Assembly (NCBI GenBank): GCA_902762795.1
Contig: CACWPM010000043.1
Location: 1-61,534, forward strand
Origin: Fibrobacter succinogenes
Lineage (GTDB): Bacteria; Fibrobacterota; Fibrobacteria; Fibrobacterales; Fibrobacteraceae
Direction of reading: 5' to 3'
DNA: 61,534 bases
This document shows, one piece after another, positions 33,716 through 42,152 of the stretch. The position numbers were made by a program, and so were the translations under genes. Below the pieces are notes generated by a model. The model searched no databases, was not told where the DNA came from, and saw only the letters and a program-made list of their open reading frames with translations. Position 1 is the first letter of the stretch; every line of letters starts with the position of its first letter.

Positions 33716-34210
33716 TTATTCCTCCCCGCCGTTCTTCTGCATCACGGCGAACGCGATGTTCGTGTATCCGGAGAAGCCACAAGTGGCCATCACCTTATAC
33801 ATCGCATCATACGGGATGTTCTTGTCAATCTGGACAATGATGTGGCCGGCTTCGTCAGGCGGAAGACCCATCTTGAGGGCATGTTCCTGTTCGATAGCGC
33901 GACGATCCTTCAAGATTTCGTCCACCTTCGTAACGAGGAGTTCTTCCTGAGCGAGGACATCGGCGGTCGGCACGACCTTTTCATTGTCAACGATAACGTA
34001 GTTAGCATCGACCACGACAGTCAGAGAAACTTCCTTCGGCTGGACCTTGGAGGTCGAGATTGGAAGAATCAAGTTTTCTGCCTGGGTCAAAAGCTGACCT
34101 TCAGCGTCCATGTTCTTGATCATGAACACCAAGATGATGGTCATCATGTCCATCATGGACGTCAAGGAGAAGGGTACGTCTTCGCTATATTTACGAGATC
34201 TTCTAGCCAT
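33716..34210 (-). CDS. ExbD/TolR-family protein (with conserved membrane Asp)
   Basis: This 164-residue protein has one membrane helix near the N-terminus (about 15-35) in which SLTSMMDMMTIILVF keeps the Asp needed for proton flow in ExbD and TolR. A periplasmic domain ends in DKNIPYDAMYKVMATCGFSGY, the ExbD signature. It lies 2 nt after the other ExbD-like gene and 3 nt before the TonB-like gene. It would form the stator and rotor unit with the ExbB-like protein. Confidence 0.9.
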   Translation of the reverse strand: MARRSRKYSEDVPFSLTSMMDMMTIILVFMIKNMDAEGQLLTQAENLILPISTSKVQPKEVSLTVVVDANYVIVDNEKVVPTADVLAQEELLVTKVDEILKDRRAIEQEHALKMGLPPDEAGHIIVQIDKNIPYDAMYKVMATCGFSGYTNIAFAVMQKNGGEE

Positions 34211-34212
34211 GA

Positions 34213-35103
34213 TTAACCTCCCAACTTAGCAAGGTTGATCTTGCTGAAACCAGCTTCCTTGGCACGGTCCATAAGCTGGATGATCTTGTCGAACTGAGTA
34301 TCGTCGTTTGCAACGATGATGATGTTATCAACGTCGTCCAAGTCGATGAACTGAGTATGGATTGCGATCAAGTCCTTAGCAATGAGATCGTACGCGGAAA
34401 GCGGATAAATCATGCTCTTGTCGCCCGGCTTGAGCGTACGGGCAGAGTTCGGCTGAAGCGTTGCAACTGCCATGCCCGGAGTCGGAGCCTTGAGAGTGGC
34501 CGGCTTCTGCATACCCATTGCACCTTCACCCGTAATCGACAAGAAGTTGTTTGCGCCATCGACATAAGCACTGTCGGCATGCGGTTCTTCGGAGCTACCA
34601 TCATTCTTGTAGGCAGCCCAGATGACCCTACCCGGGTCTTCTTCAGATTCCTTCTGAATAGCCCAGAGTTCGATGGTTTCGATTTCATAGAGATACTTCT
34701 CTTTGTCCATTTCGGAACCATCTTTGCACTTCGGTCCGTGTCCGCTTTCAACAATCGTCTTCACGTCTTCCATCGGATAAGTCACAAGCTGTGCATCGGA
34801 CTTGCAACGGAACGTCCACATTTCCTTGAAATAGACGTTCGGCTGGAAACCACCACGTGCACCGATAACAAGGTAGTTGTTAGCGATGGCGAGTGACAAG
34901 TTCAAAGCCTGTTCATCAGGTGGAGGAGGCACATCTTCGTTAATGAGCATCTGGCTGCGTTCAGGCAGATTCACTTCGACGATGGCGAGTTTGGAGAAAG
35001 CAGTCATGGTCAGAAGCATAGGAATCAAGATGGTGAACAAGCCCATCGCCGGAAGCAAATCCGGTTCGTCGACCTTTCCTGGTTTCTTGATTTGTTTTGC
35101 CAT
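34213..35103 (-). CDS. ExbD/TolR-like protein lacking the conserved Asp
   Basis: This 296-residue protein is much longer than usual ExbD (about 140). One membrane helix follows DLLPAMGLFTILIPMLLTM, where family members read PLIDxxxxLLIFF; the acidic residue is missing. The periplasmic part has an insertion of about 100 residues, then an ExbD-type end (IIVANDDTQFDKIIQLMDRA). It probably assembles with the shorter ExbD gene product as a non-conducting or structural subunit. It lies 39 nt after exbB. Confidence 0.82.
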   Translation of the reverse strand: MAKQIKKPGKVDEPDLLPAMGLFTILIPMLLTMTAFSKLAIVEVNLPERSQMLINEDVPPPPDEQALNLSLAIANNYLVIGARGGFQPNVYFKEMWTFRCKSDAQLVTYPMEDVKTIVESGHGPKCKDGSEMDKEKYLYEIETIELWAIQKESEEDPGRVIWAAYKNDGSSEEPHADSAYVDGANNFLSITGEGAMGMQKPATLKAPTPGMAVATLQPNSARTLKPGDKSMIYPLSAYDLIAKDLIAIHTQFIDLDDVDNIIIVANDDTQFDKIIQLMDRAKEAGFSKINLAKLGG

Positions 35104-35142
35104 GTTTTTTAAACTCCAGTTAAAATTAAACTCTCTGAATGA

Positions 35143-35781
35143 TTAAGCAAGGGAGTTGATAATCTTGAGACCCTTTTCTTCCATTTCCTGGATAAGACGT
35201 TCGGAGTTCATGTTGAGAAGACCGACGATGACGAGGAGAGGAACTGCGGAAAGAAGTCCGAGGAGCGTAGTACCCATAGCGATAGCAATACCATCAGCAA
35301 GAGCCTTAGCACGTTCAGAAGCCGGCTTGTTAGCAACAGCGTCGAATGTGTAGATCAGACCGTAAATCGTACCCATAAGTCCGAGCAACGTGGAGATAGA
35401 AGCCATAACGGAGATGATGGAGATGTAACGAGTGAGACGCGGAGCTTCGGTAAGGAACACAGCGTCAGAAGCAGCAGTCATCATATCACGAGCCTTGTCA
35501 GCATCCTTGCAGTTGAGCTTTGCACCGACAATAGCGTCCATAACCTTAGCAATCGGGAGCTTGGAGCTCTTAGCAAACTGGAGAGCCTGTTCGAGCTGGT
35601 TCTGCATGACGAGCTTACCGAAATCAGCCATAAACTTAGCACGACCCTTAGAGCTCTTCACCATGATGTAAGTAAAGCGTTCGAGAGAGAAACCAAGACC
35701 GATAATGAACACGATCAAGATGATCCACATGAACTGGTAACCATCAGATTCAGGGCTGAAGGATTGAAGCATTTTAGACAT
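35143..35781 (-). CDS. MotA/TolQ/ExbB-family proton channel protein
   Basis: The 212-residue protein has three membrane helices (about 15-35, 113-138 and 155-182). The last two contain ISVMASISTLLGLMGTIYGL and IAIAMGTTLLGLLSAVPLLV, the MotA_ExbB signature with Thr and Gly spacing for the proton path. AAAGGAG lies 6 nt before the ATG. It pairs with the two ExbD proteins encoded directly downstream. Confidence 0.93.
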   Translation of the reverse strand: MSKMLQSFSPESDGYQFMWIILIVFIIGLGFSLERFTYIMVKSSKGRAKFMADFGKLVMQNQLEQALQFAKSSKLPIAKVMDAIVGAKLNCKDADKARDMMTAASDAVFLTEAPRLTRYISIISVMASISTLLGLMGTIYGLIYTFDAVANKPASERAKALADGIAIAMGTTLLGLLSAVPLLVIVGLLNMNSERLIQEMEEKGLKIINSLA

Positions 35782-35921
35782 TAGAGACTCCTTTAATTGA
35801 GTTATTGTTTTTTTTGTTGTTTTTGATAATCTTCGTTCATATTTATTTTTTTTTGGAGCGTTGTGGGAGATTTTACTAGTAAAACTTTCTTTACCGCATA
35901 GAAATCGCCCTCAAGCCCAAT

Positions 35922-35950
35922 AAAATAAGGGAACCCCATGAACTAGGATT
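35922..35950 (-). terminator. Putative terminator after the long TPR gene
   Basis: On the minus strand GGGGAATCC...GGGGTTCCC is followed by TTATTTTATT, about 25 nt past the stop at 35973. Read-through into exbB is still possible. Confidence 0.5.
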
Positions 35951-35972
35951 CCCCGTAAAATAGTTTTTACCG

Positions 35973-38900
35973 CTATTTTTTCTTGCCTTTTTTGCCTTTT
36001 TTCTTGGCTTTCTTGGCTTCGGACTTGGCTTTTTTGCCCTTCTTGCCCTTCTTGGAGGTATCTTCGATAGCAGAAGCACCGTCATCGGAAGATTCAGATG
36101 CAGCTTCGACACCTCTTTCGGAGGCCGGAATCAGGCTCGGGTTGGCAGTCCATTCCTTGAGCTTGGCGAGTTCTTCTTCAAGCTTGGTACGATCGTCCTT
36201 GGTTTCCTTGACGATGTTGCGGAAGGTTGCCACCTTTTCTTCCAAGGTCATAGCATCAGACTGTTCGATCTGTTCGATACGAGCCTTCAACTTGAAGTAC
36301 GTCGGGTCAGCGAACAGCGTGGACGGGTCAAACTTTTCGATTTTCACGTTGAGATCTTCGTTGGCTTCGTCGAGCTTTCTCAAGGTTTCGTAGAGCTTAG
36401 CAGTCCATTCGTTATCGATACCGTAGTGAGCAGAAGCCTTGATACCGGTAGCGCACTGCGGGATAGCAAGCTGCTTGGCGGCATCGGAACGGCTGTTCAA
36501 TTCTTCACGGTAAGCTTCCAAGTCTTCATGAGCAGCCATGATAGCGTCATCCTTCACCATGCCCTGGCCGATGTATTCACGCACGATCAAGGCACTATCC
36601 GGAAGCGGAGAGTTTGCGAAAGCGTCAGCAACTTCGACGAACACTGCGCAGCCCTGGTAGTACATTTCGATGTAGCCCATTTCTGCAGCAATCACGTCCT
36701 TGTTGTAGAAGCCCTGGTCACGAGCAAGGTCGATGTTCTTCTGGAAGATCGGACGAGCCTGTTCGTAGTAAGTCGGGAGCTGTTGCACTATACCGATACG
36801 TTCTGCAAACTTTTCTTCTTCCTTCTTACCGTTGAGCTGCTGTTCACGAATCTTTGCAGCCATCGTCACGAAGAGCATACCCATCTTGTTGGTGGCACGG
36901 AAGGTCCACTTTTCAGATGCGTAGGCAGCAGACTTGGAGTAGTGACCCATAGCCTTCTGGAGGGTTTCAACCAAGCCCTTGATAATCTTGGCCTTTTCCT
37001 TTTCCTTGCCCTTCAAGACAACCGGAGTCATCTTGTTGTATTCCTGTTCACCCATGTAGAATGCAGCTTCAGCCGGGATAGCAGCGTCTGCGTTCTTGAT
37101 CTGCAAACCGTACTTGTCGTAAGCTTCGAGAGTCTTCTTATAGGCATCAACAGAGTTATCCATGTCCTTCACATTGCGGTAAGCGCGAGCGATACCGATG
37201 TAAGCGGCAATGAGCTTTTCCTTGTCTTCCTGGTACATCTTGATGAAGTTGCGATATTCCTGGATAGCGAGGTCCCACTTCTTAGCGTTAGCGTATGCCA
37301 TCGGGATAGAGAAGGCAGCGTCAACAGCGTAAGAGCTCTTCGGATAGTCACGGACGAGGTCCTTGGAGCAGCGGATAGCTTCGTTCGTCATCTTAGCTTC
37401 GTCATAGCTCAAGCATGCGCTATAGAGGAAGGACGGAGTTTCCTCGTTCTGCGGATAGCGCTTATAAGCGAGTTCGAAGGTAATAGCAGCATTCTTCTTA
37501 TCCGGGATGGAGTCATAGGTCTGTGCGGCAAATCCAATTGCCGAGAAGGCCATGGAATCCTGCGGGAAGTTGTCAGTAATGAACAAGAACGTCTTGGCGG
37601 CCTGAACCGGCTGCTTGTCCTTCTTGTAGTTGCTAGCTGCACGCAAAATACCCTTAACAGTAAGCGGAGACTTGGCGTAGTTCTTCGGGAGGAGCATGAA
37701 AGTTTCTGCAGCCTTCTTGTACTGGTTTACGCTTTCGTAAGCGGCAGCAGCTTCGAAGATCGCCTTATCAGCAATGTCGATGTTCGGGTAACGCTTCACG
37801 AGGTCCATGTAAGCCTTGGCGCCAGCTTCGGTCTTTCCGGTCTTGACAGAAGATTCAGCCTTCTGGAAGAGAACGTAAGCGATAGCCTTTTCGATTTCGG
37901 CAGCCATGGAGTCGTTGCGAGTTTCCTTAGCCTTGTACTGCTTGAGGAGCCATTCGAATTCCGTGAGGGATTCATCAAGCTGATTGGATTCCAGGAGGGA
38001 CTGGGCAAGCATACGGCTGATGAGCAAAATGTACTGGTGTTTCGGGAAGTCCTTCTTGAGCTTGCGGAGGACGTTCACAGCAACACTGAACTGCTTGGCA
38101 TCATAATGAACGATAGCGGCGTTGTATGCAAGTTCTGCGGCTTCCTTGTTCTTGCCGAACTTGGCCATGTACTTGTCGACCTGGTCGAAGTAAGCCTTGG
38201 TTTCCGGCAAGTTGTATGCCTGGACGGCATCATCGTTAGCCTTGGTCTTTCTTGCATTTTCACGAGCCTGATCCATCATGAGAACGGCGTTGTAACCAGC
38301 TTCATCCTTGGAGAGGAGCGTGCCGGAGCCCATTTCGCGACGGCCATAGCGAGTCGTATCGGTATCAACGATCCAGTTGAACATCTTGGCAGCGTTAGCA
38401 TGCTGACCCATTTCCTGATAGACGAGAGCGAGGTTGATATGAACCTTGTATTCGTCCCAGGTCGGTTCCTTTGCATAACGCTTGAGGAATGCTTCATAGG
38501 CTTCGATAGCCTTGGCATACTGTCTCTTGCCGCCTTCGATATCACCTTCCTTGGTAATCTTAGCAGCCTGAGCGTGGTGGTACTGCGGAATGTCGAGCAT
38601 AGCGCCACGGATGGCTGCTTCAGCATTTTTCACAGATTCCGGATACTTTTGGTTTTTCTTATACCAAGAAGAATTACGGTCATAGCGCTTCACGACTTCA
38701 TAACGGTGAGCCTGAGCATCTTCGAATTTCTGCTGAACGATCAAGATTTCGATCATTGCAATATCGGCGAGCGGAGCGTCGATGTAGTCCGGGTTGATGC
38801 TCATCAAGCGCTTGAAGGACTGGACAGCTTCTTCGTTACGGTCATGGTCCTTGTTCTTCATACCGATACGGTAGTAGACAGAATCCTTGAACGCGACCTT

Positions 38901-39854
38901 CTTGTCCTTCAAGAAAGCTTCAGCTTCCTGAACGCCACCACCTTCCAAGTCAGAGAAAGAGGCAGCCATGAAGTCCATAGCTTCTGCGCGCAAGTCGTTA
39001 GGATATTTCCCCTTGTCCGCACCAACGATGTAATCGAAATACTGCTTGGCAGCGATTTCGTATTCGGCAGTGTTGTAGTAAGATTCTGCCAAGTGGTACA
39101 TGGCAAGAGCAGCTTCCTTACCCGTGAGGTTTTCGAAGCCGGTCACCTTCTTATAGGCACCGATAGCATCCTTGAACTTACGGTTCATGAAGTGGTATTC
39201 CGCAATACGGAGCCAAGCCTTCGGCACAAGACCATGATCCGGGAAATCCTTGACAAGCTGCATACGGAGCTTGTAAGCCTTATCGTCTTCACCACTAGCT
39301 TCCTGCACTGCAGCAGCCTGGTAAATCACAACAGGAGCCTTCGGACCCTTCGGATACTTGTCAATATATTCGAGGAAGTACCCCAAAGACTTCTGATGGT
39401 CGGGCTTCGGGAACTGGCCAATGTTGGCGCACTTGGCCGGCTTGTTGTCGCGGTCGGCGCACCAAGCGACATCTTCTTCATACTGAGCGTTCTTGTCAAG
39501 GAACTGCTTTTCTTCGAGCTGGTACTGATAGTGACCGAGCTGCTGCAAGGAGCTAGCGCAGCGGTCGCTTGTCTTGCCCTTACAACGTTCTACCTGACGT
39601 TCCCACTGGGCGATAGCATCGCGCATGCCCTTTTCATCAAGGCCACCAGAACGGCAAGCCTGTTCGGCCTGGTTCTTTAAAACCTTATAGGAACTGGCGC
39701 ACTGTTCATAACCAGAATTGCCCTTTCCAATGGACTTGCACTTTGCAAACAGTTTCTTAGCTTCGTCCGTTTTATCTTTACACGGATCCGATGCAGCAAA
39801 TGAAGTTCCCACCATGGAACAAACAATTGCCGAGACGAGCAATAGATTTTTCAT
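35973..39854 (-). CDS. Very long periplasmic TPR protein
   Basis: This 1293-residue protein has a signal peptide (about 1-20), a Cys-containing N-terminal segment with several CxxxC-like pairs (about 24-150), then many tetratricopeptide repeats from about 165 to 1000 (typical phrases: KAWLRIAEYHFMNRKFKDAIGAYKKV is one full repeat). A helical region follows, and then an extremely basic tail of alternating Lys and Gly (about 1270-1293). TPR arrays scaffold protein complexes. With the ExbB/ExbD/TonB genes downstream it resembles the long TPR proteins of the Myxococcus gliding machinery in setting only. Confidence 0.88.
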   Translation of the reverse strand: MKNLLLVSAIVCSMVGTSFAASDPCKDKTDEAKKLFAKCKSIGKGNSGYEQCASSYKVLKNQAEQACRSGGLDEKGMRDAIAQWERQVERCKGKTSDRCASSLQQLGHYQYQLEEKQFLDKNAQYEEDVAWCADRDNKPAKCANIGQFPKPDHQKSLGYFLEYIDKYPKGPKAPVVIYQAAAVQEASGEDDKAYKLRMQLVKDFPDHGLVPKAWLRIAEYHFMNRKFKDAIGAYKKVTGFENLTGKEAALAMYHLAESYYNTAEYEIAAKQYFDYIVGADKGKYPNDLRAEAMDFMAASFSDLEGGGVQEAEAFLKDKKVAFKDSVYYRIGMKNKDHDRNEEAVQSFKRLMSINPDYIDAPLADIAMIEILIVQQKFEDAQAHRYEVVKRYDRNSSWYKKNQKYPESVKNAEAAIRGAMLDIPQYHHAQAAKITKEGDIEGGKRQYAKAIEAYEAFLKRYAKEPTWDEYKVHINLALVYQEMGQHANAAKMFNWIVDTDTTRYGRREMGSGTLLSKDEAGYNAVLMMDQARENARKTKANDDAVQAYNLPETKAYFDQVDKYMAKFGKNKEAAELAYNAAIVHYDAKQFSVAVNVLRKLKKDFPKHQYILLISRMLAQSLLESNQLDESLTEFEWLLKQYKAKETRNDSMAAEIEKAIAYVLFQKAESSVKTGKTEAGAKAYMDLVKRYPNIDIADKAIFEAAAAYESVNQYKKAAETFMLLPKNYAKSPLTVKGILRAASNYKKDKQPVQAAKTFLFITDNFPQDSMAFSAIGFAAQTYDSIPDKKNAAITFELAYKRYPQNEETPSFLYSACLSYDEAKMTNEAIRCSKDLVRDYPKSSYAVDAAFSIPMAYANAKKWDLAIQEYRNFIKMYQEDKEKLIAAYIGIARAYRNVKDMDNSVDAYKKTLEAYDKYGLQIKNADAAIPAEAAFYMGEQEYNKMTPVVLKGKEKEKAKIIKGLVETLQKAMGHYSKSAAYASEKWTFRATNKMGMLFVTMAAKIREQQLNGKKEEEKFAERIGIVQQLPTYYEQARPIFQKNIDLARDQGFYNKDVIAAEMGYIEMYYQGCAVFVEVADAFANSPLPDSALIVREYIGQGMVKDDAIMAAHEDLEAYREELNSRSDAAKQLAIPQCATGIKASAHYGIDNEWTAKLYETLRKLDEANEDLNVKIEKFDPSTLFADPTYFKLKARIEQIEQSDAMTLEEKVATFRNIVKETKDDRTKLEEELAKLKEWTANPSLIPASERGVEAASESSDDGASAIEDTSKKGKKGKKAKSEAKKAKKKGKKGKKK

Positions 39855-39903
39855 CGTTCTCTATCCACCTATGATTTCAAATAATAAAAGGGAAAAACCC
39901 GGA

Positions 39904-42141
39904 TTATTCCAGGTCTCCCAATTCAGCGTCAGGGTTTGGCAAATCAGGTTTCTTCGTGGTAGTACCAAGACCTTTTGACGATAATATAGTCGCCTTAGTA
40001 TAGCCAGCATCATCCAAGATACGCTTGCGGTTTGCTTCGAAGCGATCACTCTGGATAGACCTCTGCATGAACGATGCGTAATCTTCAATAGCCTGGTTAG
40101 CCTTGTTGAATGTCGGGCGCAGAGCTTCACGCTTGCTTTCCACACGCGGGGTCGGCAACTGGCGGGCAAGATCCAAGGCAAGAACCTGAACGGAGTCGAA
40201 CTGGCTCTGCATGGAGTCGTAAGCCTGACGAGCGCTATCGCGAGCAGCACTAGAAACAATCGGCTGTTCAGTGCGCTTTTCAGCCTCAGTCAAAGCTTCA
40301 AGAGCCTTATCAAGATCTTTCTTCATGTAGTAGCAGTAACCCATCACGAGGTAAGCTTCAGACACGAGGAAGGATTCCGGAAGGTTATCAATAATCCACT
40401 TTGCCGGCTTGATTGCGTCATCCGGTTTGTGGACCTTGAGGAAGGACCATGCAATACCGAGCATAGCTTCGTCGAACACCGGAGATTCCTTCTGGACCTG
40501 ACCATACATCTGAGCGGCAGCTGCGATGTCCGGCTTTTCACCAGAGAAGAAGAGGTGGCCGAGTTTCACTCTTGCAGCATCCTGAAGGTCACGTTCAGAC
40601 TGGTTGGAAACCGGCTGTTCCGTAATGTCACGGAAGCAGTTTTCAGCTTCGTCAAACTTGCCCAAGCGGCTGTTTGCGATACCCATGGTATAACGTGCGT
40701 AGAAGTAGTTCGCGTTACCCGGAAGGATAGAGGCGAGCAAGTCGATGGATTCCTGATAGAGACCCTGTTCGAACTTGATCTGGCCAGCAACGTAGTCTGC
40801 GTCAGCCTTCACGTCACTTTCACCGAACTTCTGAGCAATGTTCTGGTACTTGTTCATAGCTTCCGTGTACTTGCCTTCCTTATAGTCGATATTCATCAAC
40901 TGGAAGTGGTACTTGGCGCGCTGGTCACTCTGCGGATAACGCTTGATAGCGTCTTCGTAGACGTTCTTAGCAGCCTTGTGCATACGGAGGTTTTCGAAAG
41001 ACTTTGCCTTGTAGAATGCAGCCTGGTCCACCAAGTGGAATGCCGGGTACTTGGTCTGAACCTTACCGAAAGCATAAGCTGCTTCGAGGAACTGACGGTT
41101 CAAGTACAGACGCATAGCAGCGCGGTAGTCGTTTTCAGGTTCGATCTTCAAACGGCGATAGCGTTCTTCACCGATTTTCTCTTCACGAGTGTCACCGAAG
41201 CGGGTCGTGAGCTTGACGGCCCACACAAAGCCACGGTTCTTCTTGGCGTAGAGATCGTCGTGAGACATTTCGAGGTCGAGAGCGAGGTAACGGAAGATGC
41301 TGACATCCTTGACGTTAACCGTAGCACCGATGACCGGATAGCCTTCCTTGGTGAAACGAGCGCGAACACCGAGGTGAGAAGAAAGATAATAAGTCAAGGT
41401 GAAGCTCATTTCGAGATTGCCGCCCTTACCACCTTCCTTAGAATCGTGGATGAGGTCAATCACGGAGAGTTCGGCCTTGAATTCGAGGAGACGGTTAAAT
41501 CCACGATAGAACAACGACAAGTTGAGGTTCGTCGGAATCTTGTAAGCATCGTCTGCACCCATGAACACAAACTTGAAGTCACCATTGCCTTCGGCTTCAC
41601 TGACAGCCGGAGCAAGGAGGTTCTGGACAGCAACACCGATGAGCAAGTAACCGTACTTCGAAGAAGCGAGCGGGTTCCAGCTGAGGCCCACGTCAGCACC
41701 GACCGTAAGCTGCTTGATTTCATCAAACTGGTTGATGTACAAGACAGAAAGATCGACACCGAGAGAGAGCAAGTGGAAGAGTCTGTAAGCGTAACCAAAC
41801 TGCAAAGCAATTTCGCTATAGGACTGTCCACCTTCGATGGAAGCACCGTTTTCAAAAAGGGAGAAACCTAAAGTATGCTTGTAGTCAATCGGATATGTCA
41901 AGCTGACATATTCCTGGCTAGCTTCGCCACTAATGGTGCTAAAGAATGCAGCGCTGAATTCGAGCTGATCAGTTTCAGAAATACCAGCCGGGTTCACATA
42001 CATGGAAGTGTTACCACCAAATTCTGCAAACCAGTCATTCTGCTGATACTTATTCGGCGTGTAAGTGGGCTCTGCGAACAAAGATGAGCTAGCAACGGCA
42101 AGTCCAAAAACGGACGTCTTGATGAAACTAGTACGCAACAT
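39904..42141 (-). CDS. Outer-membrane barrel protein fused to TPR repeats
   Basis: The product has 745 residues from the ATG at 42141, which has GGAG 6 nt before it (an in-frame GTG just upstream is less likely). A signal peptide (about 1-23) is followed by a PorV/PorQ-like barrel (about 30-330), with the N-terminal phrase FGGNTSMYVNPAGI typical of that group. About eight TPR repeats (about 335-650) and a short helical tail follow. The TPR part would sit in the periplasm and could bind the TPR protein encoded next. It lies 11 nt after the OmpA gene stop. Confidence 0.85.
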   Translation of the reverse strand: MLRTSFIKTSVFGLAVASSSLFAEPTYTPNKYQQNDWFAEFGGNTSMYVNPAGISETDQLEFSAAFFSTISGEASQEYVSLTYPIDYKHTLGFSLFENGASIEGGQSYSEIALQFGYAYRLFHLLSLGVDLSVLYINQFDEIKQLTVGADVGLSWNPLASSKYGYLLIGVAVQNLLAPAVSEAEGNGDFKFVFMGADDAYKIPTNLNLSLFYRGFNRLLEFKAELSVIDLIHDSKEGGKGGNLEMSFTLTYYLSSHLGVRARFTKEGYPVIGATVNVKDVSIFRYLALDLEMSHDDLYAKKNRGFVWAVKLTTRFGDTREEKIGEERYRRLKIEPENDYRAAMRLYLNRQFLEAAYAFGKVQTKYPAFHLVDQAAFYKAKSFENLRMHKAAKNVYEDAIKRYPQSDQRAKYHFQLMNIDYKEGKYTEAMNKYQNIAQKFGESDVKADADYVAGQIKFEQGLYQESIDLLASILPGNANYFYARYTMGIANSRLGKFDEAENCFRDITEQPVSNQSERDLQDAARVKLGHLFFSGEKPDIAAAAQMYGQVQKESPVFDEAMLGIAWSFLKVHKPDDAIKPAKWIIDNLPESFLVSEAYLVMGYCYYMKKDLDKALEALTEAEKRTEQPIVSSAARDSARQAYDSMQSQFDSVQVLALDLARQLPTPRVESKREALRPTFNKANQAIEDYASFMQRSIQSDRFEANRKRILDDAGYTKATILSSKGLGTTTKKPDLPNPDAELGDLE

Positions 42142-42152
42142 CACCTACTCCT

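Noticed and set aside
36426-39680. Open frame of 1084 codons antisense to the giant TPR gene
   Set aside because: It is the shadow of a long gene with strong codon bias. The sense frame has a signal peptide, TPR repeats and a ribosome site; the antisense product has no coherent domains.
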